Positions 1 through 7,376 of a stretch of 64,000 nt of DNA are shown piece after piece. The notes beneath the pieces are model-generated. The model was not told where the DNA came from. It saw only the letters and a list, made by a program, of their open reading frames with translations, and did not search any database. Every line of letters starts with the position of its first letter. Within the stretch, counting starts at the first letter, position 1. The DNA is taken from NCBI GenBank assembly GCA_964404985.1, contig CAYOMD010000001.1, positions 124,001 through 188,000 on the forward strand. The letters run 5' to 3'. The position numbers and the translations under genes were made by a program. This stretch comes from Hankyongella sp964404985 (GTDB lineage Bacteria; Pseudomonadota; Alphaproteobacteria; Sphingomonadales; Sphingomonadaceae).

Positions 1-712
1 AGTGGTCCGCGAGCCGTTCGCGTGCGCCCAGCGCCCACATCATGCCGACCTTGAAATAAATCCAGTTGGCGCGCCAGCGCCCCCAGGCAACGATACGGCG
101 ATCTGACGTCCAGACCCAGCGGGGCACCATGCGGATGCGGCCAAACCGGGCAAGCTTTATGCACAGGTCTGCTTCCTCCATCACCACTACGCGCTCGTCG
201 CAGCCGCCGATGGCGAGGAACTGTGCTTTCCGGAAGAACATCGCGTGATCGCCAAACAACAGCCGCACACCCCGGACAAACAGGTGCGGCCGCATGAGGA
301 GTGGCGCGTACCAGGTCTTGATCCAGTTGTGGAAGGTGGAGCCCCAGCGTGTCCCCTGTGGCCCGGCGATCCGCGGCATGAAGCTGGCCAGCGCGATCCG
401 GGTGTCGGCCATCGTCGCGCGAATGACGCTGACGCCATCCGCGGGCAGGACGGAGTCAGCGTGGAGGACGCAGACCACGTCGCCTTGCGCCAATCTGACC
501 CCATGGTTGATCTGGGCACCGCGGCCTTTGCGCGGTGCATGCACAACCGTGAGCCCGGCAGCAGTGGCGATTGCGACGGTGCGATCATCGCTGCCGCCAT
601 CGACAAGCAGGATTTCATCAGGCTGGGGCGACAGGCGCGCAAGGGCTGCCAGGGTCTCGGGCAGTGCCTTTTCCTCGTTGTAGGTCGGCATGAGGATGGT
701 GACACGGATCAT
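1..712 (-). CDS. Family 2 glycosyltransferase, TIGR04283-like (partial)
   Basis: Translated on the minus strand this starts MIRVTILMPTYNEEKALPE and continues past the left edge, so the C-terminus is missing; about 237 residues are visible. The start shows the GT-A beginning of family 2 glycosyltransferases (MPTYNEE, then VDGGSDD) and later LHADS, a likely metal-binding acidic motif. The short, membrane-free layout and the neighbour fit the family called rSAM/selenodomain-associated transferase 2. The ATG overlaps the stop of the upstream TIGR04282-type gene (ATGA), so the two are translationally coupled. The sugar donor and acceptor cannot be read from sequence. Confidence 0.85.
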   Translation of the reverse strand, partial: MIRVTILMPTYNEEKALPETLAALARLSPQPDEILLVDGGSDDRTVAIATAAGLTVVHAPRKGRGAQINHGVRLAQGDVVCVLHADSVLPADGVSVIRATMADTRIALASFMPRIAGPQGTRWGSTFHNWIKTWYAPLLMRPHLFVRGVRLLFGDHAMFFRKAQFLAIGGCDERVVVMEEADLCIKLARFGRIRMVPRWVWTSDRRIVAWGRWRANWIYFKVGMMWALGARERLADH

Positions 713-1293
713 GCAGCGAGCCCTGGCCAGCGCTGCAGATCCTCCGGCCGGTCACAGTCGGACAAGGTCTCGAGCAGCACGGGGTCGATGCCGAGCCGCG
801 CCAGCCGCGCCAGCGTCTCCGGCAGCACCTGTGCCGTGCTCCACGGCATGTCCGTCAGCAGTTCGGGCAGGGCTTTGCGCATGCCGATAAGATAATAGCC
901 ACCATCTTCCGCAGGGCCGATGACGGTGTCCCGTGTCCGCAGGGCGGTGATGGCATCCAGGACGTGGCGCGGCGCAAGGTCTGGTGTATCCGCCCCGAAA
1001 AAAATCACCGGCGCAGGCTCAAGGCAGCCAAGCAGTCTGGCCGTCAAATCCCCCGGTGCCTGCTCAACCAGAGTGAGGCCAGGGCCAAGCCAGGCGGCAA
1101 AGTGCTCCCGTTCCGCCCCGGTGCAGGCGATGGTCACGGGGCAGCCGCTCTGGCGTATCACACGCACCGTACGCTCCGTCAGGCGCCGGTGGAGGTCTGC
1201 CGCACCATCCGCCCCGAGCGCCGGGATCAACCGCGTCTTGCACGACCCGGGAGTTGGGTACCGCGCGAACAGGACAAGGCGCGGCGCAGACAT
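709..1293 (-). CDS. TIGR04282-family glycosyltransferase (DUF2064)
   Basis: A 194-residue soluble protein beginning MSAPRLVLFARYPTPG. It carries the family signatures: PxPGxxKTRL near the N-terminus, FFGADTPDL in the middle, and a GPAEDGGYYLIG motif resembling nucleotidyltransferase/GT-A folds. The open frame extends upstream into the flavoprotein 3' end; the ATG at 1293 is chosen because the conserved N-terminus begins there and it leaves a 34-base gap. It is known as rSAM/selenodomain-associated transferase 1 and usually pairs with the TIGR04283 protein, as here. Substrate unknown. Confidence 0.87.
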   Translation of the reverse strand: MSAPRLVLFARYPTPGSCKTRLIPALGADGAADLHRRLTERTVRVIRQSGCPVTIACTGAEREHFAAWLGPGLTLVEQAPGDLTARLLGCLEPAPVIFFGADTPDLAPRHVLDAITALRTRDTVIGPAEDGGYYLIGMRKALPELLTDMPWSTAQVLPETLARLARLGIDPVLLETLSDCDRPEDLQRWPGLAA

Positions 1294-1327
1294 CAGCGGC
1301 AGCGTCCGGGGGCGGGTGGCCGAGGCA

Positions 1328-3466
1328 TCATCCGCGCCGCCAGCTGTGATATCGCGCCAGCCACGGGAATACCCATGCAGGAGCATTGGCTTTCTTCCAT
1401 TTGCCGGCGGCAAATTTATTGGCCTCGTTCATGGTGGGGTAGGCGTGCACCGTGCTCAAAACCTTGTTCAGTCCCAGTCCGTGGCGCATCGCCAGCACAT
1501 ATTCGCCGATGACCTCGCCAGCATTATGCCCGATGATGGTGACGCCCAGAAGAGTGTCCTTGCCCGGGACTGTCAGCAGTTTGACAAACCCCTTGGTCGC
1601 ACTCTCGGTAATCGCACGGTCCAGTTCGTGCAGCGGGAAAATGGTCACATCATGCGGGATGCCCTTCTCCCTCGCTTCCAGCTCGTTCAGGCCAACCCGA
1701 GCGACTTCGGGGTCGATGTAAGTCACCCAGGGGATTACCCGGAAGTCGGCCTTGAACTTCCGCAGCATCCCGAACAGGGCATTGACGCTGGCATACCAGG
1801 CGGTGTGTGCGGCGGTATGCGTGAACTGGTAGGGGCCGGCAACGTCGCCTGCTGCCAGAATGTTGGGGAATTTGGTTTCCAGATAGTCGTTCACGGCCAC
1901 GGTCTTGCCGGTCTCGATGGCGAGCGTTTCCAGGCCGAAGCCCTTGAGCCTGGCACTGCGGCCCACAGCCACCAGGACATCGTCGAAGGCAATGGTCTTT
2001 TCCGTGCCGTGCCCTGCCACCACGAGGGACTTGCCTTCGAACCGCAGGGCCTTGTGCCCGGTGAGCACGTCAACGCCTGACTCGGTAAGCGCCTGCGTAG
2101 CGAGCGTTGCCACATCGTCATCCTCCCGCATCATGACGCGCGGGGCCATTTCCACCAGGGTGACCTTCGACCCCAGCCTGGCAAAGCTTTGTGCCAGTTC
2201 GCAGCCAATCGGCCCGCCGCCCAGCACGACCATGCGTACCGGTACCGTGTCGCGCCGGGCCATTTCGTCCCACAGTGTTTCGCTGGTCAGGTAGCCGCTG
2301 GTCTCGATGCCGGGCAAAGGGGGCACGAAGGGTTCAGCGCCCGTGGCGATGATGATGGACCGTGTGGTCAGCCGCACGGTTGTGCCATCGTGGCGGGCGA
2401 TCTCGACAGTCCATGGGTCGACGATCCTGGCATGGCCCTCGACCACGTCAACGCCCAGAGCGGTATACCGTTCCACGCTGTCATTGGGTGCAATCGCCGC
2501 AATCGTTGAATGGACCCGCGCCATGACCTTGCGGAAGTCAAAGGCCGGCGTTGTCGGTTCCAGCCCGTAATGGTCCGCCTCGCGCATCATCTGAGCGACC
2601 TTGGCACATTTGATCAACGCCTTGGACGGAACACAGCCGGAGTTGAGGCAATCGCCACCCATCTTGTGTGCCTCGACGAGTGTCACCTTCGCCTTGACGG
2701 TGCTGGCAATCAGCGACGAGACCAGTCCGGCTGCTCCGGCACCAATCACCACCATGTTGCGATCGAAGCGCCTGGGCTTGCGCCAGCCCTTGTAGACCTG
2801 CGCCTGCTTGATCAGGCCTAGGATCCAGCGCGCGACCCAGGGCAGCAGGCCCAGCGCGACAAAGGAGCCGATCAGTAAGGGCGAGGCAATTCCGCGCAAA
2901 TCCTCGATCTGTGCCAGTTGTGTCCCGGCATTCACATAGACCAGCGTGCCGAGGAACATGCCAAGCTGACTTACCCAGTAGTAGGTCAGGGTCCGCATGG
3001 GCGTGAGGCCCATGGCAAGATTGATGACAAAAAACGGTACAACGGGGATCAGCCGGAGCGAGAAAAGATAGAAGGCACCGTCCCTGGCTACTCCTGCGTT
3101 AATGGCCCGCAGTTTGTCGCCGAATTTCGTTTGCACCCAATCCCGCAGCAGGAACCGCGAGGCAAGAAAGGCCAGCGTGGCGCCGATGCTGGATGCAAAA
3201 GAGACGACAACAACACCGATGACAAACCCGAATAATGCCCCGGCAGCGAGTGTAAGGATGACAGCACCCGGCAAGGACAGGGCAGTCGAGGCGACATAAA
3301 TCAGGAAAAATATCCCGATGACCAGTACAGGGTTGTCTGCGTAGAACCCTGCAAATTCCGCCTGCTTTGCCTTCAACGCTTCAAATGACAGATAATCAGA
3401 AAGCCCGTAATGATAAAGTGCAACAGCAAGCGCGATGAGTCCGAGAATGGCGAAAATTTTCTTCAT
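1328..3466 (-). CDS. VTT-domain / FAD-dependent pyridine nucleotide-disulfide oxidoreductase fusion
   Basis: 712 residues in two parts. Residues 1-225 form a polytopic membrane segment of the VTT (DedA/TVP38, SNARE-associated) type, with the conserved stretch around LPGAVILTLAAGALFG. From about 236 follows a mercuric/dihydrolipoyl reductase-like enzyme: FAD motif VIGAGAAGL (239-248), redox pair CLNSGC (Cys273/Cys278), a second dinucleotide motif VLGGGPIGCE and the C-terminal HAYP active-site region. It therefore probably transfers electrons from NAD(P)H to a membrane-associated disulfide or quinone-like acceptor. It overlaps the upstream glycosyltransferase stop/start by 4 bases. No N-terminal HMA domain or C-terminal vicinal Cys pair is seen, so mercuric reductase is unlikely. 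Confidence 0.9.
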   Translation of the reverse strand: MKKIFAILGLIALAVALYHYGLSDYLSFEALKAKQAEFAGFYADNPVLVIGIFFLIYVASTALSLPGAVILTLAAGALFGFVIGVVVVSFASSIGATLAFLASRFLLRDWVQTKFGDKLRAINAGVARDGAFYLFSLRLIPVVPFFVINLAMGLTPMRTLTYYWVSQLGMFLGTLVYVNAGTQLAQIEDLRGIASPLLIGSFVALGLLPWVARWILGLIKQAQVYKGWRKPRRFDRNMVVIGAGAAGLVSSLIASTVKAKVTLVEAHKMGGDCLNSGCVPSKALIKCAKVAQMMREADHYGLEPTTPAFDFRKVMARVHSTIAAIAPNDSVERYTALGVDVVEGHARIVDPWTVEIARHDGTTVRLTTRSIIIATGAEPFVPPLPGIETSGYLTSETLWDEMARRDTVPVRMVVLGGGPIGCELAQSFARLGSKVTLVEMAPRVMMREDDDVATLATQALTESGVDVLTGHKALRFEGKSLVVAGHGTEKTIAFDDVLVAVGRSARLKGFGLETLAIETGKTVAVNDYLETKFPNILAAGDVAGPYQFTHTAAHTAWYASVNALFGMLRKFKADFRVIPWVTYIDPEVARVGLNELEAREKGIPHDVTIFPLHELDRAITESATKGFVKLLTVPGKDTLLGVTIIGHNAGEVIGEYVLAMRHGLGLNKVLSTVHAYPTMNEANKFAAGKWKKANAPAWVFPWLARYHSWRRG

Positions 3467-5544
3467 GACGATTGCCTTCTGGTGTTTTTGACGTTTGTAT
3501 GTATTTCTTCTGTTTTTGCAGTCATCAGTGTCCCTGCCACACTGCCTTTTTTCCTGTATGCTTTATCGAAATCTCCGAACGCCTCGCGCCCAATGACAAA
3601 CAGGATTTTGATGCCAGCCTTCAGGACACCTTGCAGCGTGCCGGAGATTTTTGAAACACCGATGCGACGACGGTAGCCGGTCGGGACTTCCCGGATGAGC
3701 AACCCGTGCTTTGCGGCGCGGACCTGCATTTCAATCGTCCAGCCGTAATCGCGGTCCTGCATCGCGAGGCTGTCAAGGCTCTGTCTGCGGATGGCGCGGA
3801 ACGGGCCGAGGTCCGTGTAGTGGACGTTCCAGATCACGCGTACCAGCAGGGGGGCAAGCCAGTTCCCGAAGCGTTGCGGGGCTGTCATCGCGCCGTGCTC
3901 GATCTTGCCGGCGGTCCGCGAGCCGATGACGATATCTGCATGGCCGTCTGCGATGGCGGCGATGATCGTCGGGGCGTCGGTTGCAACGTCTGACCCGTCG
4001 CTGTCCATGAAGAGGACAATGTCGATGTCAGGGTCCAGCCGGGCCATGCCAGCTAGGCATGCGGCCCCGTAGCCGCGCGTCGCCTCGCGGATGACGGTGG
4101 CACCGGACGCGGATGCGACAGCAGCCGTGCGGTCCGTGCTGCCATTGTCGACCACAATCACCTGCCGCAGCCCATCCGACAAGGCTGCCATGATGTCCGT
4201 GACGACAGTGCCGACCGAGGACTCCTCGTTGAGGGCCGGCATGATCACGGCGATCTTCGGCCCGGCGATGGGAGCCCTGACGGGTTGCGTAACGCCTTGG
4301 CGTCGGCGTCGATACCTGTGGGCATCCAGAAGGATCGCAAGCAGCAGGATGATGCCCTCGACAACGCGCGCACGCGGGTCGACGGCAAAGGCCTCAAGGG
4401 CGGGATCGCCTAGGTTCAATCCGGTGAGATAGGAAAACGGCAGGGCGACGGTCGCCGCGAATGGCCAGATCTGGCCCCGGCCAACCGCAAGCGGCAACAG
4501 CCAGAGCAGATACCAGCTGTTCACGGCAGGGGCGAATAGCAGGATGATACCGAAGATCATCGCCAGAGGAATATCCTCGAGCGAGCGGCTGCGCGCATGG
4601 AGCCAGAGCAAAAGCATGCCGGCCATGACGACGACGATAACACGGGCACTGTCCCAGCCAAAAAGCCGGAACAGCGGTTCATAGAGCAGCGGATTGAAGT
4701 GCCAGAGCGTTGCAAAGGTGGCGGTCGACTCGAAGCCGGCACCCTGACCCTGCACCAGAAACACCAGGTAGAGCGCAGCAGTCATACTGAGCGCGGTCAC
4801 CAGGGCGGCAGGGCGCAGGCGCAGCAGCAACGGCCAGGCGGCAAGTGCGACGAGCTTGACCCCGGCGGCAACGCCGAGCAGCGCGCCGGCTGCAACCGGT
4901 CGCAAACGGCCAGCCGTCAGCGCGAGCACCAGGGCTGCGCCGAGCAAGCCATCCGGGTGCAGGTGCAGGCTGGTCTCCGCGATGACCAGCGGATTCCAGG
5001 CATACAGGGCGACCGGGCCGGGGGCATGCCGTCGCAGAAGCAGCGCGATCAGCAGCAGGTTTGCCACCGCGAAGACCAGTTGCAACCCAAGCGGACTGGT
5101 GCCTGCTACCAGGAAAATCGCAGCGTAGACGAATTGCAGCGCAGGGCCGTATATCGTTGGATATTCCGGGTTGTTGACGCCGTCCAGAATCGCTCTCAAA
5201 GCGGGTGGTATGCGCTCGTCCGCAAAGTATGCGTCTGGCGGCACGCCGTAGGGCGTTCCGAACTCCAGTGTCTGCCAGCCATCCCAAAGGAAGCGGTAGT
5301 AATCATCTTCAAACACCGGCCCGCCGAACAGTGTCAAGGCGTGACAAAGCGCCGCCCCCGCCAGGACCAGACGTACACGGGAAAACACCTGCTGCCAGAG
5401 CAGGGCTGTCGTGATCGCTGCCGAGCCTGCAAGGATCAGCACATAGAGCACGGCATCAGGTTCGCTCTGCCGGGATAGCAGGGTGAGCAAGGACATTCCG
5501 GCCAACGCGCAAAGAAACGCCGCTGGCAGCCGCAGCATCACCAT
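3463..5544 (-). CDS. GT87-like membrane glycosyltransferase fused to GT2 (DPM1-like) domain
   Basis: 693 residues. The first ~410 are strongly hydrophobic with many membrane spans and resemble polyprenyl-phosphate-dependent mannosyltransferases: an acidic FEDDYYRFLWDG loop after the first spans is typical of GT-C enzymes. From about 428 a soluble GT2 domain begins (IAVIMPALNEESS, VVDNGSTDRT, FMDSDGSD), like dolichyl-phosphate mannosyltransferase, ending in an amphipathic tail. One polypeptide may thus make the lipid-linked sugar and use it. The gene follows a small secreted protein by 18 bases and overlaps the flavoprotein start (ATGA). The fusion order is clear from sequence; the coupling of activities is inference. 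Confidence 0.85.
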   Translation of the reverse strand: MVMLRLPAAFLCALAGMSLLTLLSRQSEPDAVLYVLILAGSAAITTALLWQQVFSRVRLVLAGAALCHALTLFGGPVFEDDYYRFLWDGWQTLEFGTPYGVPPDAYFADERIPPALRAILDGVNNPEYPTIYGPALQFVYAAIFLVAGTSPLGLQLVFAVANLLLIALLLRRHAPGPVALYAWNPLVIAETSLHLHPDGLLGAALVLALTAGRLRPVAAGALLGVAAGVKLVALAAWPLLLRLRPAALVTALSMTAALYLVFLVQGQGAGFESTATFATLWHFNPLLYEPLFRLFGWDSARVIVVVMAGMLLLWLHARSRSLEDIPLAMIFGIILLFAPAVNSWYLLWLLPLAVGRGQIWPFAATVALPFSYLTGLNLGDPALEAFAVDPRARVVEGIILLLAILLDAHRYRRRRQGVTQPVRAPIAGPKIAVIMPALNEESSVGTVVTDIMAALSDGLRQVIVVDNGSTDRTAAVASASGATVIREATRGYGAACLAGMARLDPDIDIVLFMDSDGSDVATDAPTIIAAIADGHADIVIGSRTAGKIEHGAMTAPQRFGNWLAPLLVRVIWNVHYTDLGPFRAIRRQSLDSLAMQDRDYGWTIEMQVRAAKHGLLIREVPTGYRRRIGVSKISGTLQGVLKAGIKILFVIGREAFGDFDKAYRKKGSVAGTLMTAKTEEIHTNVKNTRRQSS

Positions 5545-5562
5545 ACAGTCGGCAGGGCAGGA

Positions 5563-5895
5563 TTACTGCGCAAAGCGCCGGGAGAGGTAAAACAGCACCT
5601 GCTCGCGTTGCTCGGGCTTCAAATCAAATTCGCCGGACTGCACGCGCGTTACGACCTCTTGCGCCGTTGATGCGTCTTTAACACCATCCGGATACGCGCA
5701 CTTCTTGCAGGCAATCCGTCTCGACACCATCGACTTGCCGCGGGAGTAGGCTTCTGCTTCCGGATCGCGCGGCGCAAAGTTGTATGACCCGCCACCACCG
5801 CCATAGCCGCTTCCCGATGTCCCCGATGCCAGGGCCGGGTACGCCAAAGCGCTGACCAAAGCAGCGAGTGCCAGAATGCTAACTGCAGACTGCAT
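5563..5895 (-). CDS. Small exported CxxC protein
   Basis: 110 residues from the ATG at 5895, which follows a good AAGGAG ribosome site; the longer open frame upstream is not needed. A signal peptide ends near ALASG, followed by a Gly/Ser-rich stretch and one CKKC motif (IACKKCAYPDG), then a C-terminal helical part with LKPEQREQVLFYLSRRF. The CxxC could bind a metal or heme-like group, or be redox-active, but no CxxCH is present, so it is not a cytochrome c. It is the first gene of the five-gene operon. I do not recognise a named family. Confidence 0.7.
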   Translation of the reverse strand: MQSAVSILALAALVSALAYPALASGTSGSGYGGGGGSYNFAPRDPEAEAYSRGKSMVSRRIACKKCAYPDGVKDASTAQEVVTRVQSGEFDLKPEQREQVLFYLSRRFAQ

Positions 5896-6006
5896 GTCAC
5901 GTCTCCTTATGCCGATGTTGCGTATGGAATCGGCAGGAGTTCGCGCGCGCGCGGTCATCGGTTACAGGCTGGAACTCCCCGGTGAAAGATTTTCTGGCGA
6001 TGCCGC

Positions 6007-6516
6007 TCAAAGCGCGACAATCGCGCCATTTGGCGGCACAAGCTTGGGCCATTCGGATACCGGCTGGCCGTCGCGCAGGCCCAGCAGGGCGGCAATCGGG
6101 CCACCGTGGGTGACGACCAGGGTTGGGCGGGTCAATGCGCGCGCCGCGCCGACCACGCGCCAGGCCAGCTCCATCGTGGTCTCGCCCGTGTCGCCGGGGC
6201 GAAAGCCCTCCGGATCGCTCAGCATGCCGTCCATGGCGTCACCAGTCGCGCGGTAGATCGCGTGCCAGCTCTGCCCCTCCCACGCGCCGAAATCCCGCTC
6301 ACGCCATCCTGTATCCTCCAGCACCGGCACGCCAAGCTGCACGGCCAGTCGCTGCGCCGGAATGCGGGTGCGCCTCAGGCCGGAGTGCACCACCTGGTCC
6401 ACTGGCGGCAGCTCCGGCAGGGTGTAGGCTGCGCGCGCCAGCGGGGCATCGGTGGCCCCATAACAGCGCGTGCGCCATGTGATGGCAACCGGCGGATGAC
6501 GCAGAAGCCAGAGCAT
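6007..6516 (-). CDS. cobC: Histidine phosphatase, CobC-like (duplicate copy 1)
   Basis: 169 residues from MLWLLRHPPV. RH at the N-terminus is the phosphoacceptor motif of the histidine phosphatase (phosphoglycerate mutase-like) superfamily; TRCYG, HSGLRRT, ERDFGAWEG and VVTHGGPI are the other active-site segments. In the intact second copy it sits beside cobS and cobT, which supports alpha-ribazole phosphatase in cobalamin assembly. Copy 1 is complete and looks functional, but the genes it should accompany are reduced to a scar upstream. A 296-bp stretch (6092-6387) is identical to 11491-11786 while the flanks differ at many sites. Confidence 0.85.
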   Translation of the reverse strand: MLWLLRHPPVAITWRTRCYGATDAPLARAAYTLPELPPVDQVVHSGLRRTRIPAQRLAVQLGVPVLEDTGWRERDFGAWEGQSWHAIYRATGDAMDGMLSDPEGFRPGDTGETTMELAWRVVGAARALTRPTLVVTHGGPIAALLGLRDGQPVSEWPKLVPPNGAIVAL

Positions 6517-6601
6517 CAGGCAGTACTTCCCAGCAGAATGAGCAGTTGCCCGGCGGCTTGGCAAGACTGTCGAGATAGATGGTGATCAGGTCCGGGGTCA
6601 T
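6516..6601 (-). pseudogene. cobS'/cobT' deletion scar
   Basis: Remnant of the duplicated cobalamin genes. On the minus strand it holds the first 18 codons of cobT (MTPDLITIYLDSLAKPPG), joined directly to the last codons of cobS (GQLLILLGSTA then stop). The junction lies in the 9-base word TGCCCGGCG (6547-6555), which also occurs in intact cobS (11946-11954) and cobT (13596-13604). Relative to copy 2, 1,650 bases are missing. The cobT part reads out of the cobS frame after the junction, so no useful fusion protein is made. Confidence 0.85.
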
Positions 6602-6634
6602 GACTGCCTGAGTTGGGGGCAAAAGTCCCGAGGC

Positions 6635-6710
6635 GATCCCATAGCTCAGTCGTTAGAGCAACTGACTTTTAATCAGTAGGCCGATGGTTCGAGTCCATCT
6701 GGGATCACCA
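6635..6710 (+). tRNA. tRNA-Lys(TTT)
   Basis: A complete cloverleaf: acceptor GATCCCA pairs with TGGGATC, the D arm is GCTC/GAGC, the anticodon arm ACTGA/TCAGT has loop CTTTTAA giving anticodon TTT, and the T arm is GATGG/CCATC with TTCGAGT. The CCA end is encoded (6708-6710). It lies directly next to the duplicated cobT leader. Confidence 0.96.
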
Positions 6711-6824
6711 CCTTTTGTTACCGGCAAAGCAGCTGCCCCGACAATAAGGTTCCGGCTCGTCAACGACCCCGCGATACACTAAGCTCAATGCATCTTAAGA
6801 GCTTGATGGTATCGCCTGGCAGGT

Positions 6825-7376
6825 ATGACAGAGGGAATAGCGCCGCAGCCTGACACGCATATCCCGGCCGACCGGATTCTGGCGGCCTGTTATGATGATA
6901 TGCGCCGCGTTGCGCGCGCGATCGTCGCCGGCGACAGGATGAGCCATGTCTTGCAGGCGACTGACCTTGCAAACGAGGCCGCGATCCGGCTGATCCGCTC
7001 CGGCACGCTTCATATCGAGGATCAGGGGCATATGCTGGCGCTGGCCGCGCGCACCATGCGTCGCATCCTCATTGACGAGGTGCGCCGCCAGCGTGCCGCC
7101 AAGCGCAACGGGCCGTCTGCAATGACCCTGTGGCCGGACGCCGAGCAGGAGATCCTGATCGATATCGAGGATCTTGACCGCGCACTGGAGGCTTTGACCG
7201 GCTTTTCCGAGGATCATGCCCGGATTGTGGAACTGCGTTTCTCCATGGGGCTCACAGTTGAAGAGACGGCAATGGCGACCGGCATCCCCGAGCGTACTGT
7301 GAAACGCCGCTGGCAGGCGGCGCGCGCATGGTTGAAGGATTATCTCAATGGCGAGCCCAGCGCGCGCATCGGCTGA
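6825..7376 (+). CDS. ECF-type RNA polymerase sigma factor
   Basis: 183 residues. Region 2 is visible around YDDMRRVARAIVAGDR...LANEAAIRLI and ARTMRRILIDEVRRQRA; region 4 is a helix-turn-helix near the C-terminus (LTVEETAMATGIPERTVKRR). This layout fits the ECF group that accompanies Ser/Thr kinases (TIGR02999-like). It overlaps the kinase gene by 29 bases, so expression is coupled. No anti-sigma gene is adjacent, which suggests that the kinase controls sigma activity by phosphorylation; that is inference. The next gene, a PEP-CTERM protein, is a plausible target. Confidence 0.88.
   Translation: MTEGIAPQPDTHIPADRILAACYDDMRRVARAIVAGDRMSHVLQATDLANEAAIRLIRSGTLHIEDQGHMLALAARTMRRILIDEVRRQRAAKRNGPSAMTLWPDAEQEILIDIEDLDRALEALTGFSEDHARIVELRFSMGLTVEETAMATGIPERTVKRRWQAARAWLKDYLNGEPSARIG

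Noticed and set aside
920..2080. 386-codon plus-strand open frame opposite the flavoprotein and TIGR04282 genes
   Set aside because: Spans two real genes on the other strand and carries no protein motif.
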